Shown: positions 34,825 through 43,248 of the stretch, in pieces
Layout: each line of letters starts with the position of its first letter
Numbering within the stretch: position 1 is the stretch's first letter
Assembly: GCF_000429425.1 (NCBI RefSeq)
Contig: NZ_AUBV01000005.1
Coordinates: forward strand, 1 to 64,000
Reading direction: 5' to 3'
Source of the DNA: Algoriphagus mannitolivorans DSM 15301
Lineage (GTDB): Bacteria > Bacteroidota > Bacteroidia > Cytophagales > Cyclobacteriaceae
DNA length: 64,000 bases
Notes under the pieces: model-generated
Database searches by the model: none
Seen by the model: the letters and a program-made list of their open reading frames with translations, nothing else
Told to the model about the DNA's origin: nothing
Made by a program: the position numbers and the translations under genes

Positions 34825-35844
34825 TTACCATGCAAGTTCTCCGATTTTCTTCCCAAACTCTTCCAAATGCTCGTCCCGGAAATCATGATGGGTGACAAAG
34901 CGTACCAGATCCGGACCAAACTTGACGGACTTGATATTTTTTTCGGAGAGTTTCCCCATGAACTCCTCCGGAGAAACTCCCTCCAAGCGGGCAATGACGA
35001 TATTGGTCGCCACAGGCAAAATTTCTGAAACTACAGGAAGCTTGGCCAACATATTCGCTATTTCTTTAGCACGGGCATGGTCTTCTTTCAGGCGATCTAC
35101 TTGATGGTCCAAGGCATAAATTCCTGCTGCGGCCAAAAAACCAGCCTGTCGCATGCCTCCGCCAAAAACCTTTCGGACTTTCCGGGCTCTTTTGATATCT
35201 GCTTTGGTTCCCAATAGCAAAGAGCCTACCGGGCAACCTAGTCCTTTGCTCAGACAGATGGAAATCGTGTCAAAATGCGCTCCCCATTCGGCCGGACTTT
35301 CTCCGGTTTCTACCAATGCATTGAACAGCCGGGCTCCGTCCAAATGAAGCTTAATTCCTTTTTCCTTACACAGCTGTGCGATCGGTTTGATCTCATTTAG
35401 GGTGTAAATACTCCCGCCTCCCTTGTTCATCGTATTTTCCAGAGAAACCAAAGTAGTCTCAGGCGCATGCACATCGTCCGGATTGATGGAAGCAGCGATT
35501 TGATCTGCATTGATTTTTCCCAAATTCCCATCCAACAACTTGACGGAAGCTAGGGAATTGGCCATGATTCCTCCTCCTTCATAGAGATAGATATGGGAAT
35601 TCTGGTGACAAATCACCTCCCGCTGAGGTCCAGTATGGAGGCGAATGGCGATTTGGTTGGTCATCGTACCGGAAGGGCAAAAGAGAGCTGCTTCCATTCC
35701 AAATAACGCTGCGGCCTTTTCTTCCAAGGCATTCACTGTCGGATCTTCTCCAAATACATCGTCTCCCACTGGGGCGGTAAACATGGCCTCTTTCATTCCC
35801 GGAGTAGGCCGGGTCACGGTATCGCTTCTTAAATCAATAATCAT
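34825..35844 (-). CDS. ltaE: Low-specificity L-threonine aldolase
   Basis: This 339-residue PLP enzyme cleaves threonine or allo-threonine to glycine and acetaldehyde. Conserved segments are [18 protein letters not shown] at the start, [35 protein letters not shown] (cofactor Asp) and the lysine in [15 protein letters not shown] (about 198). The length is normal. Its ATG overlaps the stop of the glycerophosphodiesterase gene (ATGA), so it is coupled to it as the third gene of a minus-strand operon. Confidence 0.94.
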   Translation of the reverse strand: MIIDLRSDTVTRPTPGMKEAMFTAPVGDDVFGEDPTVNALEEKAAALFGMEAALFCPSGTMTNQIAIRLHTGPQREVICHQNSHIYLYEGGGIMANSLASVKLLDGNLGKINADQIAASINPDDVHAPETTLVSLENTMNKGGGSIYTLNEIKPIAQLCKEKGIKLHLDGARLFNALVETGESPAEWGAHFDTISICLSKGLGCPVGSLLLGTKADIKRARKVRKVFGGGMRQAGFLAAAGIYALDHQVDRLKEDHARAKEIANMLAKLPVVSEILPVATNIVIARLEGVSPEEFMGKLSEKNIKSVKFGPDLVRFVTHHDFRDEHLEEFGKKIGELAW

Positions 35845-36791
35845 TTGGTAAAATACTTTGCTTTTGAACTTGTTTTTGGGCTTAAGGACTGGATGGCAGC
35901 GGCAGCTTCGATGGGTCTGTCCGTGGCCAGGATATCGGCTCCATTTTGTACAAAACTCGCATAAAGCTGATCTCCTCTGGCCGCTGCACTTCTGTCCAAG
36001 TTGCCCAAAACACCCAATATTGTGAAAACTCCTCGATCGTGTAAGGCTTTGTTAAATTCAAAACTCCGCTCTGCCACGCCGGTAAAGGCAATCACCCTAG
36101 ACCAAGGAATGCCGGTCTCTTCCAGTCTTTTGATCTCTTCCTCATTTCGTATCGTCACCGAGAGCATCAGGTCCGGCGCCAACATGTGAAGTTTTTTTGC
36201 CGCAGGAAACGTATAAGAAATCAAGGCCGCATAGGCCTCACTTTCGGTTTCCCGCACTTCTTCAATAACTTTTTCAAAAGGAACCGAACGCTTGATGTCA
36301 ACCGTCAAGAGCGCTTTTCCCTTGGACCAAAGAAGTGCCTCCTTCAGCGTTGGAACTTTGAATTCGGTTAGGTTCCCTTCATTATCTTCCAAAAAAAGGC
36401 CTTGGATATAGGCAAAATCTACCTCCTCGACTTTTCCGGTTCCGTTGGTCGTGCGGTTCAAGTCGTCATCGTGCATCAACACCAAAACCGAATCCTTGGT
36501 CATCGCGACATCGAGCTCGATGACTGCTGGAGTGAATTTTAAAATATTATCAAAAGTCTCAATCGCATTTTCAGGAAAACCGGGATAAGGTCCTCCCCGG
36601 TGTGCAGAAACCATGGGGATTCTGTCCGAGGTCCATTCGTAAAAAGTATAGGTCTCATCCAGAGAAAATAACTGGATATGATTGGCCTCGACCTGAGATT
36701 CTACAATGTTTTCTTGGACTTGAACATTTTTTGGAGTACAAAAGCCAAGCAGTAAAAGGCAGGCAAGAAGCCCTAAATTTGGTTTAATCAT
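35841..36791 (-). CDS. Glycerophosphodiester phosphodiesterase, lipoprotein
   Basis: This 316-residue protein has a lipoprotein signal ([15 protein letters not shown]; lipidated Cys near residue 18). The GDPD barrel has the metal and catalytic residues in [28 protein letters not shown] and [13 protein letters not shown]. It would hydrolyse glycerophosphodiesters to glycerol-3-phosphate outside the cytoplasm. ATG 36791 is chosen because it gives a clean lipoprotein signal; longer starts at 36806 or 36848 are possible. It overlaps the preceding DUF2721 gene by 8 bases and the threonine aldolase gene by 4. Confidence 0.9.
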   Translation of the reverse strand: MIKPNLGLLACLLLLGFCTPKNVQVQENIVESQVEANHIQLFSLDETYTFYEWTSDRIPMVSAHRGGPYPGFPENAIETFDNILKFTPAVIELDVAMTKDSVLVLMHDDDLNRTTNGTGKVEEVDFAYIQGLFLEDNEGNLTEFKVPTLKEALLWSKGKALLTVDIKRSVPFEKVIEEVRETESEAYAALISYTFPAAKKLHMLAPDLMLSVTIRNEEEIKRLEETGIPWSRVIAFTGVAERSFEFNKALHDRGVFTILGVLGNLDRSAAARGDQLYASFVQNGADILATDRPIEAAAAIQSLSPKTSSKAKYFTK

Positions 36792-37242
36792 GATCTTTTT
36801 TGACATCCTTTTTAAAGAAAATATCCAGGCTACTTTTCCGCTTTTCAAAGATTTCCTCCATATCCGAAAGTTCTAAGTTTAGCGCTTTCGTCGAAATTTG
36901 AATTTCTACCAAAGAAATCCCCAAAGCGATTAGGAGAGAAGCCATACTGGCTACAAATACCCAGTTGGCAGCGGAAGTTTGCCCTTGGAAAAGCAAATAC
37001 ATACAAATCACGCAGAGTAAAAAGCTAAAGACTCCGAAAAGCTGCATGTTTTTGATCAATGTCAGCCGGCGACGGAGGTTATGGATTTGTTCTACGATTA
37101 ACTCTGAATCGGGCTCCTTCAGGTAGTTTTTGTGTAAGCCACGAATCAAAGTCGCAATGGCTAGAAAGCGATTTGTAAAAGCTAACATCAATAAAGTGAT
37201 CGCAGAAAAAAGCAGGGCAGGGGTGGAGAGTTGGAGTTCCAT
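36784..37242 (-). CDS. DUF2721-type membrane protein
   Basis: This 152-residue protein has three transmembrane helices (about 8-28, 68-90 and 95-115). A conserved-looking TPALLFSAITLLMLAFTNRFLAIATLIR start and IHNLRRRLTLIKNMQLFG before the second helix fit DUF2721 as I recall it. The start is ATG 37242. It is the first gene of the operon with the GDPD and threonine aldolase. Function unknown; a hairpin upstream separates it from the propeller locus. Confidence 0.8.
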   Translation of the reverse strand: MELQLSTPALLFSAITLLMLAFTNRFLAIATLIRGLHKNYLKEPDSELIVEQIHNLRRRLTLIKNMQLFGVFSFLLCVICMYLLFQGQTSAANWVFVASMASLLIALGISLVEIQISTKALNLELSDMEEIFEKRKSSLDIFFKKDVKKDHD

Positions 37243-37289
37243 AGGGTTAGAAAGTGCTTTCTGAAAGGGGAAGTTCGGCAAAAGCCATG

Positions 37290-37320
37290 AAAAAAGCCTG
37301 CTCTTGGGAAGCAGGCTTGA
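37290..37320 (-). terminator. Terminator of the peptide-propeller locus A
   Basis: AAGCCTGCT / AGCAGGCTT hairpin with a 6-base loop and a T run on the minus strand, directly after the lipoprotein gene and before the DUF2721 start. Confidence 0.9.
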
Positions 37321-37328
37321 TTTTTATT

Positions 37329-38432
37329 TCAATTTAAAATTATCCTATAAAACGAAAGGTCATCTTCATCATTTGAATTTTTCTTTATATAAATGCCTGA
37401 TGGTAATACCAAATATTCACAAGTTATATCAGGAATCATTTTAGTTAATTCTTCGATATAAGCTGTTTTTAATTTTGAATTAAGGACCTCAAGGAAAATT
37501 CCACCATCATATAATTTGTTTTTGGAACTTGGTCCTTTTACCAATCTAAAGAAATTATCGCTATTTGGAATAGAATAAATAGGCCCAAAAGATATGTCGT
37601 TATTCCAAATTTTTGAGACTTCTATAAATTTTGAAAAATCAGAAATAGGCTCCTTAGGGAATTCATCTTTTTTTGATTTGAAATAGGGTGAGCCTGAGAT
37701 TATTTTATAATTAAAAGGTTTTGATTTTTCTAGTATCCAAACTTCACTTGTGTGATAAAAAGAAATTATTAATCCCTGACTGGTTTCGGTAACATATGGT
37801 ATAGTTCCTTTTTCTAAAGTACTTGATCCATATTTGAAACCTAGTTTGTTTTTTTCCAAAATCGATTCATCAGGGAATGGTAAAAAAGATAAACTGTCCG
37901 GGGTATGAAATTTGGCAAGCTGGTAATTTTTTTTTGTATCCGAATCAGAAAATAGTATATAAAAGTTGTTTTCTGAGCACTTAATGCAGTTTCCAAATTC
38001 AGAGGCTGGAGGTTGGAAAAAGTATCTTTGGATTTTACCGGGGAATTTTTGAATAATACTCTCTTTTTCAGTGAGTTTATTGTTGCTCTTGAATAATGTG
38101 TTTGCACCCTGAAATACGAGGTATTGTTCAACGGGATAAAAAATCACAAACTCAGGAAGACTATTTGGGCCCTCAATTTCAAGTTGATCCCCTTTTAAAT
38201 AGTTTTCACTTGTAAAGTCTAAAGTATCTATGGATGATTCAAATTTGTTGAAGAAAATTACTTTATTTTTATCGGTATAAAAAGGTGCACTAATTTGATT
38301 AGTGTATAAAGATTTATCGGTTTTAAAATTAAGTTCTGATATAGTCAATTTCACGGAATCTAAATTTTCTTTTTGACTACATGAAATAAGGAATGCACAA
38401 AGTATTATCCCCAGTATTATGGATTTTGACAT
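37329..38432 (-). CDS. DUF4221-type beta-propeller lipoprotein (locus A)
   Basis: This 367-residue protein has a lipoprotein signal (MSKSIILGIILCAFLISCSQ; Cys near residue 19). A beta-rich body follows with repeated propeller-like strands and an internal CIKC motif. The end, LVLPSGIYIKKNSNDEDDLSFY, resembles the conserved end of DUF4221 proteins. It lies 69 bases downstream of a small Cys-rich secreted peptide on the same strand and is followed by a terminator. The locus is more A/T rich than flanking genes. ATG 38432 is preferred to 38456 because it gives the signal. Function unknown. Confidence 0.75.
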   Translation of the reverse strand: MSKSIILGIILCAFLISCSQKENLDSVKLTISELNFKTDKSLYTNQISAPFYTDKNKVIFFNKFESSIDTLDFTSENYLKGDQLEIEGPNSLPEFVIFYPVEQYLVFQGANTLFKSNNKLTEKESIIQKFPGKIQRYFFQPPASEFGNCIKCSENNFYILFSDSDTKKNYQLAKFHTPDSLSFLPFPDESILEKNKLGFKYGSSTLEKGTIPYVTETSQGLIISFYHTSEVWILEKSKPFNYKIISGSPYFKSKKDEFPKEPISDFSKFIEVSKIWNNDISFGPIYSIPNSDNFFRLVKGPSSKNKLYDGGIFLEVLNSKLKTAYIEELTKMIPDITCEYLVLPSGIYIKKNSNDEDDLSFYRIILN

Positions 38433-38501
38433 AAATACATTAAGCTTTTGATTCACTATAATTAACCAGCCTTGGCATATGCTAAAGCTGGTTAATCTAA
38501 C

Positions 38502-38744
38502 TTAATTTATGCTTGCAGCGCAGCTTGAATTTGGACCATCCTCCTCATTTCTAAGAGTGAAAGAACCAGCATCACAATCTGTCACAGAAATGTTTCCGGC
38601 ACAGCAGTTTTGGGAGACTTGAATCATAAATTCTAAAAGATTTCCACAGGTGTACCACGTAGAACCACCACAAGCATTGCTTTCTGTTGAAGCAAGGAAG
38701 AATGAGCCAAATAGAATGGCTGATGAAAGGGTTAATTTTTTCAT
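38502..38744 (-). CDS. Small Cys-rich secreted peptide (locus A)
   Basis: This 80-residue precursor has a signal peptide (MKKLTLSSAILFGSFFLAST, cleavage probably after A24) and a 56-residue mature part. That part contains six cysteines (C25, C33, C47, C48, C57, C75), enough for three disulfides, and is otherwise acidic and small-residue rich. The NVEALA motif known from some Bacteroidota peptides is absent. It is the first gene of a two-gene unit with the propeller lipoprotein. I know no named family; a secreted, disulfide-linked effector or signal is an inference from context. Confidence 0.75.
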   Translation of the reverse strand: MKKLTLSSAILFGSFFLASTESNACGGSTWYTCGNLLEFMIQVSQNCCAGNISVTDCDAGSFTLRNEEDGPNSSCAASIN

Positions 38745-38929
38745 AAAAATATTTAAGTTTAGTACCTTGTAAAGTAGTTTAAAAAGTGATTCTTTTTTTA
38801 TTTTTTTTGAGTGGTTATTAATGAATTTTGAACGGATGTTATTTAGTTTATTTGATATTTATTTAACTGTAAGGTTTTGTTGTTCTAAAATTTATCCCCA
38901 GTCTTCATGAGAAAAATTTCATTCTCAAC

Positions 38930-39775
38930 CTAAGCTACAACTTCACCCAATACCACCAATTTGTCCAATGTTGGAGATTTCGAGCCGCCTTTCGGTTCAA
39001 TGGTGATCGCAAAGGCACCTGCTTCCGCCACGGCTTGCATTTGCTGCAAGGTGAATTTTTCTCCCGGATTGACTAATCCGATGCCTACTGGGCCATCTTT
39101 TCCAATAGCCCAAAGTTGATAATCAAATTCGGCAGAAAGTGAATTGAGCCTGTTCACTGCTACAAAAACTTCCTGGGCATTTGAGTCCCAGAAAACATCC
39201 ACTTTCGCATCTTTTTGCATTGGGAAGCTCTCTCCCTTCATTTCCACCCGCTTAAATTCACCCGCCACAAGACGATCCAATCGGGAATCGGTTTCTTCAT
39301 ATTGAAGTTTTACCTGATTCAAATTGTCCGCCATGACTTGCTGATCCTGAAGCAAAGCAACAAATTTTTCCTCGGTGTCATAAAACTTTCCGGCGAAGTA
39401 GATCGCTGCCGCGCTCGTCAGAATGGCTACCAGGGAAGCCGCAATGGCAAATGATTTCCAAGGGCTGATTTTCACCACCTTGGTTTCTGAAGGTGCTGCA
39501 CCTGATGAAGGAGTCGGCGATTCCTTGCTGGTTGGCTGTTCAGGCTTGAATTCATCTTCCAGAGAAGCAAATATTTTTTTCTTTATCTCTTGGGATGGAT
39601 TTTTGCCGGTGGCTTGGTCAAAAGCAAACATAGCTTCTTCCAAAGCTTCTAGCTCCTGTTGGATTTCAGGATACGTTTTGGCTAGCGTCAGGACTTCCTC
39701 ACGCTCACGCTCGCCTAGCTCTCCCAAAAGGAATAGCTCGAGTTTGCCTGATTCTATGTAGTCTTGAATATTCAC
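38930..39775 (-). CDS. Anti-sigma factor, RskA-like, membrane-anchored
   Basis: This 281-residue protein has a cytoplasmic N-terminal part (about 1-105), one transmembrane helix (FAIAASLVAILTSAAAIYFAG, about 109-129) and a periplasmic domain with a coiled-coil followed by an RskA-like C-terminus. The latter shows DVFWDSNAQEVFVAVNRL and FDYQLWAIGKDGPVGIGLVNPG. The N-terminal part lacks the HxxxCxxC zinc motif. The GTG start overlaps the stop of the ECF sigma gene by one base (TAGTG), so the two are coupled. It probably holds the sigma factor inactive until an envelope signal. Confidence 0.88.
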   Translation of the reverse strand: MNIQDYIESGKLELFLLGELGEREREEVLTLAKTYPEIQQELEALEEAMFAFDQATGKNPSQEIKKKIFASLEDEFKPEQPTSKESPTPSSGAAPSETKVVKISPWKSFAIAASLVAILTSAAAIYFAGKFYDTEEKFVALLQDQQVMADNLNQVKLQYEETDSRLDRLVAGEFKRVEMKGESFPMQKDAKVDVFWDSNAQEVFVAVNRLNSLSAEFDYQLWAIGKDGPVGIGLVNPGEKFTLQQMQAVAEAGAFAITIEPKGGSKSPTLDKLVVLGEVVA

Positions 39776-40308
39776 TAGATGCTGTCTATGTTCTTTTTTA
39801 ATACCTGCAGTGCCGCCCTGACACGTGATTTGACTGTTCCTAGAGGAATATCGAATTCCTCTGAAATCTCTGAATGGGTATATCCTTTGAAATAAATATA
39901 CTCAATGATAAATTTTTGATCTTCGTTTAATTGACTCATCAGTTCTCTTACCCCAATCCCATCTACATGTTCTTGAGTACCGGATTGGCTCTCAAGTCCA
40001 TATACGAAGTCATCAATGGTATTGGTCTTACCGGATTGTGAAATTTCCTTTGATCGTAATTTATCAATGGCAGAATTCCGGCAAATATTGGCCATCCAGG
40101 TGTATAAGCGGCCCTTAGACTCATCATAGGAGTTGATTTTTCGGGTGATTTTGATAAAGGCATCATGAAAAACCTCCTCTGCGATATCCTGATCTGAAAT
40201 GATTCGGCAGATCACTGCGAAAAGTGCCCGGGAATACTTCTCGTAGAGATACTCTACGGTTTTCCGGTCTTGGCCACGTAGGCCTGCGATGATTTCTTCT
40301 TCCTGCAA
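39775..40308 (-). CDS. ECF-type RNA polymerase sigma factor
   Basis: This 177-residue sigma-70-family protein has region 2 (about 10-85, with YEKYSRALFAVICRIISDQDIAEEVFHDAFIKI and RLYTWMANICRNSAIDKLR) and region 4 (about 115-172, FIIEYIYFKGYTHSEISEEFDIPLGTVKSRVRAAL). The promoter it recognises cannot be inferred. It is transcribed just upstream of and coupled to its RskA-like anti-sigma. This makes the nearby small secreted genes candidate targets only by proximity. Confidence 0.93.
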   Translation of the reverse strand: MQEEEIIAGLRGQDRKTVEYLYEKYSRALFAVICRIISDQDIAEEVFHDAFIKITRKINSYDESKGRLYTWMANICRNSAIDKLRSKEISQSGKTNTIDDFVYGLESQSGTQEHVDGIGVRELMSQLNEDQKFIIEYIYFKGYTHSEISEEFDIPLGTVKSRVRAALQVLKKNIDSI

Positions 40309-40340
40309 ATTTGGATGGGTTGAAATTCTATTTTGTTAAA

Positions 40341-40375
40341 AGTAAAACACCGGACCAAATGTTTTAGCCCGGTGT
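40341..40375 (-). terminator. lpdA terminator
   Basis: ACACCGG / CCGGTGT stem with a 15-base loop, followed by TTTTACTTTT on the minus strand. Confidence 0.7.
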
Positions 40376-40401
40376 CTCATTTATTTTTGATAAATCTTGT
40401 C

Positions 40402-41799
40402 TTACAGGTGAATCACCTCGTCGTAAGCGGCAGCTGCTGCTTCCATAATCGCTTCAGCCATGGTTGGGTGAGGGTGTACTGTTTTGATCAATTCGTGACC
40501 GGTAGTTTCCAGTTTACGGATAGCTACAATCTCAGCGATCATTTCAGTAACATTTGCACCGATCATGTGTGCGCCAAGCAACTCTCCGTACTTCTTGTCA
40601 AATACCAATTTCACAAATCCGTCCTTCGCTCCGGCTGCGGAAGCTTTTCCTGAAGCTGAGAATGGGAACTTACCAATTCTTACATCGATACCAGCCGCTT
40701 TAGCTTTAGCTTCAGTCATGCCTACCGAGGCAATTTCTGGAGAGCAATAGGTACATCCCGGGATATTGCCGTAATCCAATGGCTCTGGATGATGTCCTGC
40801 GATTTTTTCCACACAAATGATACCCTCTGCAGAAGCCACGTGAGCCAAAGCTGGTCCAGGGACTACATCACCGATGGCATAATAGCCTGGCATGTTGGTT
40901 TGATAGTATTCGTTGACTTGAATTTTCCCTTTGTCCACCAAAATTCCAACATCTTCTAAACCGATGTTTTCCAGGTTGGAGACCACACCTGCTGCAGAAA
41001 GTACGATATCACATTCCAAGGTTTCTTCGCCTTTGGCAGTTTTTACAGTCACTTTGCAGCCTTTTCCTTTGGTGTCTACAGCAGTCACTTCAGAAGAAGT
41101 CATGATGGTCATGCCTGCTTTCTTGTAGATTTTTTCCAAAGCTTTGGAAACTTCTTCGTCTTCCACAGGGACGATTCTGTCCATAAATTCCACGATAGTC
41201 ACCTCTGTTCCGATGGAATTGTAGAAGTAGGCAAACTCCACTCCGATGGCGCCAGAACCCACCACAACCATTTTCTTAGGCTGAGTTTCCAAGGTCATGG
41301 CCTTTCGGTAGCCGATGATTTTTTTGTCATCGATCTTCATGGAAGGAAGTTCTCGGGAACGAGCTCCCGTGGCGATGATGATATTGTCTGCGGAATAGAC
41401 CGTCTTTTTCTCTTCTTTGTCAGTGACTTCGACTTTTTTGCCGGGCTGAACTTTCCCCCATCCGGCGATGATGTCGATTTTGTTTTTCTTCATCAAAAAC
41501 TGAACGCCCTTGCTCATGCCGTCTGCGACGCTTCTGCTTCGCTTGACCATTCCTGAAAAATCCGCCTCGGCACCTTTGACAGAGATTCCATAATCTCCGG
41601 CATGGTTGATATATTCAAAAACCTGTGCACTCTTCAATAAGGCTTTGGTAGGAATACATCCCCAGTTAAGGCAAATACCGCCTAGTTCGGCAGCTTCTAC
41701 GATGGCAGTTTTCAGTCCGAGTTGAGAAGCGCGGATTGCCGCTACATATCCTCCCGGTCCGCTTCCCAGCACGATCAGGTCATATTTTGTCGAAGACAT
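40402..41799 (-). CDS. lpdA: Dihydrolipoyl dehydrogenase (E3)
   Basis: This 465-residue flavoenzyme reoxidises dihydrolipoamide in 2-oxoacid dehydrogenase complexes. It shows the FAD-binding GSGPGGYVAAIRA, the redox-active pair in GGICLNWGCIPTK (CxxxxC), the NAD-binding VVGSGAIGVEFA and the C-terminal HPHPTMAE with the catalytic His. The length is standard. No E1 or E2 genes are adjacent; the complex genes are elsewhere. The gene is monocistronic with its own hairpin. Confidence 0.97.
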   Translation of the reverse strand: MSSTKYDLIVLGSGPGGYVAAIRASQLGLKTAIVEAAELGGICLNWGCIPTKALLKSAQVFEYINHAGDYGISVKGAEADFSGMVKRSRSVADGMSKGVQFLMKKNKIDIIAGWGKVQPGKKVEVTDKEEKKTVYSADNIIIATGARSRELPSMKIDDKKIIGYRKAMTLETQPKKMVVVGSGAIGVEFAYFYNSIGTEVTIVEFMDRIVPVEDEEVSKALEKIYKKAGMTIMTSSEVTAVDTKGKGCKVTVKTAKGEETLECDIVLSAAGVVSNLENIGLEDVGILVDKGKIQVNEYYQTNMPGYYAIGDVVPGPALAHVASAEGIICVEKIAGHHPEPLDYGNIPGCTYCSPEIASVGMTEAKAKAAGIDVRIGKFPFSASGKASAAGAKDGFVKLVFDKKYGELLGAHMIGANVTEMIAEIVAIRKLETTGHELIKTVHPHPTMAEAIMEAAAAAYDEVIHL

Positions 41800-41834
41800 A
41801 TCTAAAATGAATTTGATTACAAGATGAAACTCTG

Positions 41835-41842
41835 CAAAAATA
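41835..41842 (-). promoter_or_regulatory. Candidate -7 element for lpdA
   Basis: On the minus strand TATTTTTG fits TAnnTTTG, 35 bases upstream of the lpdA ATG. A CAAA (TTTG on this strand) at 41868-41871 is 25 bases away, farther than usual. Confidence 0.3.
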
Positions 41843-42060
41843 GGCCTTTTGGGTTCAGAAAAAAATCCAAATCGAGGTCTTCAATTGCAAAAAAACAGGG
41901 GTTAAGCCATTGATTTTTGAGGGATCAAGGGAAAATTTTAAGGAAATGAAAAATAAGGATGAATTCTTTTTTGAAGCTTGTTTTTGGGGAAATAATGCCT
42001 TGGAATAGAGGAGGATCGCTGAACCCGGCTTTTTCAAATCGAAAGTCCGGGAGTTTTTTC

Positions 42061-42068
42061 TAATTTTG
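42061..42068 (+). promoter_or_regulatory. Candidate -7 element for fabG
   Basis: TAATTTTG fits TAnnTTTG, 22 bases before the fabG ATG. The expected upstream TTTG is not clear. Confidence 0.3.
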
Positions 42069-42090
42069 GCCAAACAAAATTTCACACTTC

Positions 42091-42837
42091 ATGGGATTAC
42101 TTTCAGGAAAAACCGCATTGATCACCGGTGCCTCAAAAGGTATTGGAAGAGCTATCGCAATTAAATATGCGCAGGAAGGCGCGAACGTAGCTTTTACTTA
42201 CTTATCCAGCGTAGAAAAAGGTCAGGCCTTGGAAGCTGAATTGGCAGCTTTCGGAATTAAAGCAAAGGGTTACCGATCTGACGCTTCTGACTTTAAAGCC
42301 GCCGAGGATTTGGTAAATGCGGTGGTTGCTGACTTTGGCGCCTTGGATATTTTGATCAACAATGCTGGGATCACCCGCGATAATCTGTTGATGAGAATGA
42401 CCGAGGAATCCTGGGACGAAATCATGAATGTAAACCTGAAATCCTGCTTCAACACAGTTAAGGCTGCAACACGCACCATGATGAAAGCTAAGTCTGGCTC
42501 CATCATCAATATGACTTCAGTAGTTGGAGCCAAAGGAAATGCCGGACAGGCAAATTATGCCGCTTCGAAAGCAGGAATCATTGGTTTTACCAAATCTGTG
42601 GCTTTGGAGCTAGGATCCAGAAATATCCGTTGCAATGCGATTGCGCCAGGATTTATCGAAACTGAAATGACGGAAGTGTTGGACGAAAAGACCGTTCAGG
42701 GTTGGAGAGAAGCCATTCCGATGAAGCGTGGAGGCAAGCCGGAAGAAATCGCAGATGCCTGCGTATTCTTGGGTTCTGATATGAGTACCTATATCTCTGG
42801 TCAGGTGCTGCATGTGAACGGGGCGATGTATACTTGA
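42091..42837 (+). CDS. fabG: 3-oxoacyl-ACP reductase
   Basis: This 248-residue short-chain dehydrogenase reduces 3-oxoacyl-ACP with NADPH in fatty-acid elongation. It has the Rossmann TGASKGIGRAIA (about 11-22), the catalytic serine segment IINMTSVVG, YAASKAG with the Tyr/Lys pair (about 152-158) and CNAIAPGFIETEMT at the C-terminal part. The length matches FabG exactly. It is a single-gene unit with a terminator. Confidence 0.95.
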   Translation: MGLLSGKTALITGASKGIGRAIAIKYAQEGANVAFTYLSSVEKGQALEAELAAFGIKAKGYRSDASDFKAAEDLVNAVVADFGALDILINNAGITRDNLLMRMTEESWDEIMNVNLKSCFNTVKAATRTMMKAKSGSIINMTSVVGAKGNAGQANYAASKAGIIGFTKSVALELGSRNIRCNAIAPGFIETEMTEVLDEKTVQGWREAIPMKRGGKPEEIADACVFLGSDMSTYISGQVLHVNGAMYT

Positions 42838-42866
42838 TTTACGATTTTAGATTTACGAATTACGAG

Positions 42867-42893
42867 CGGCTGAGGATACTCAGCCGTTTTTTT
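42867..42893 (+). terminator. fabG terminator
   Basis: CGGCTGAG / CTCAGCCG hairpin with a 4-base loop, then seven T. Confidence 0.92.
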
Positions 42894-43047
42894 GGTTCAT
42901 GAAAATTTATTTTGTTGAAAATCAAATATTTAGAAAAATAACTAAAAAAAAGATTCGCTATGTTTTCTTTCATGTAAAAAAAAACATAATATATTAAAAT
43001 AGTTTTTAGCTATAAAACTTTTAATTCAATCTAAAACTTATTTAATT

Positions 43048-43248
43048 ATGAAAAAGAAAATTTTTTTAATCCTCCTCATTTTAGTTTCAGGGGGAACCAA
43101 TTTATTTGCAGCTTATCATTATCGAATGGAGAGAGAACCTTGCAATTCAGGGAGAGGTTTTTTTTATGTTTGTCGCCCATTTCCAAATATTGGGTGTAGT
43201 GTTGAAGCACAAACAGTATGCGATGGATATGGTGGTGGCATTGAGTAA
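43048..43248 (+). CDS. Small Cys-containing secreted peptide (locus B)
   Basis: This 66-residue precursor has a signal peptide (MKKKIFLILLILVSGGTNLF, cleavage near A21/A22) and a 44-residue mature peptide. The latter has four cysteines (C32, C42, C50, C58), aromatic residues and a Gly-rich end (GYGGGIE). It has no sequence identity to the locus A peptide beyond the general plan. Its 3' end overlaps the lipoprotein gene by 20 bases, so translation is probably coupled. No NVEALA motif is visible. The gene is shorter than most annotation limits but looks genuine from its start, signal and context. Confidence 0.72.
   Translation: MKKKIFLILLILVSGGTNLFAAYHYRMEREPCNSGRGFFYVCRPFPNIGCSVEAQTVCDGYGGGIE

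Noticed and set aside
41855-42085. 76-codon minus-strand ORF between lpdA and fabG
   Set aside because: It covers the fabG promoter region, has a Lys/Ser/Phe-rich random composition and no start context or family match.
43106-43228. Longest frame start for the locus B propeller lipoprotein
   Set aside because: These codons overlap the secreted-peptide gene in another frame and would hide the lipoprotein signal; ATG 43229 gives a proper signal and lipobox.
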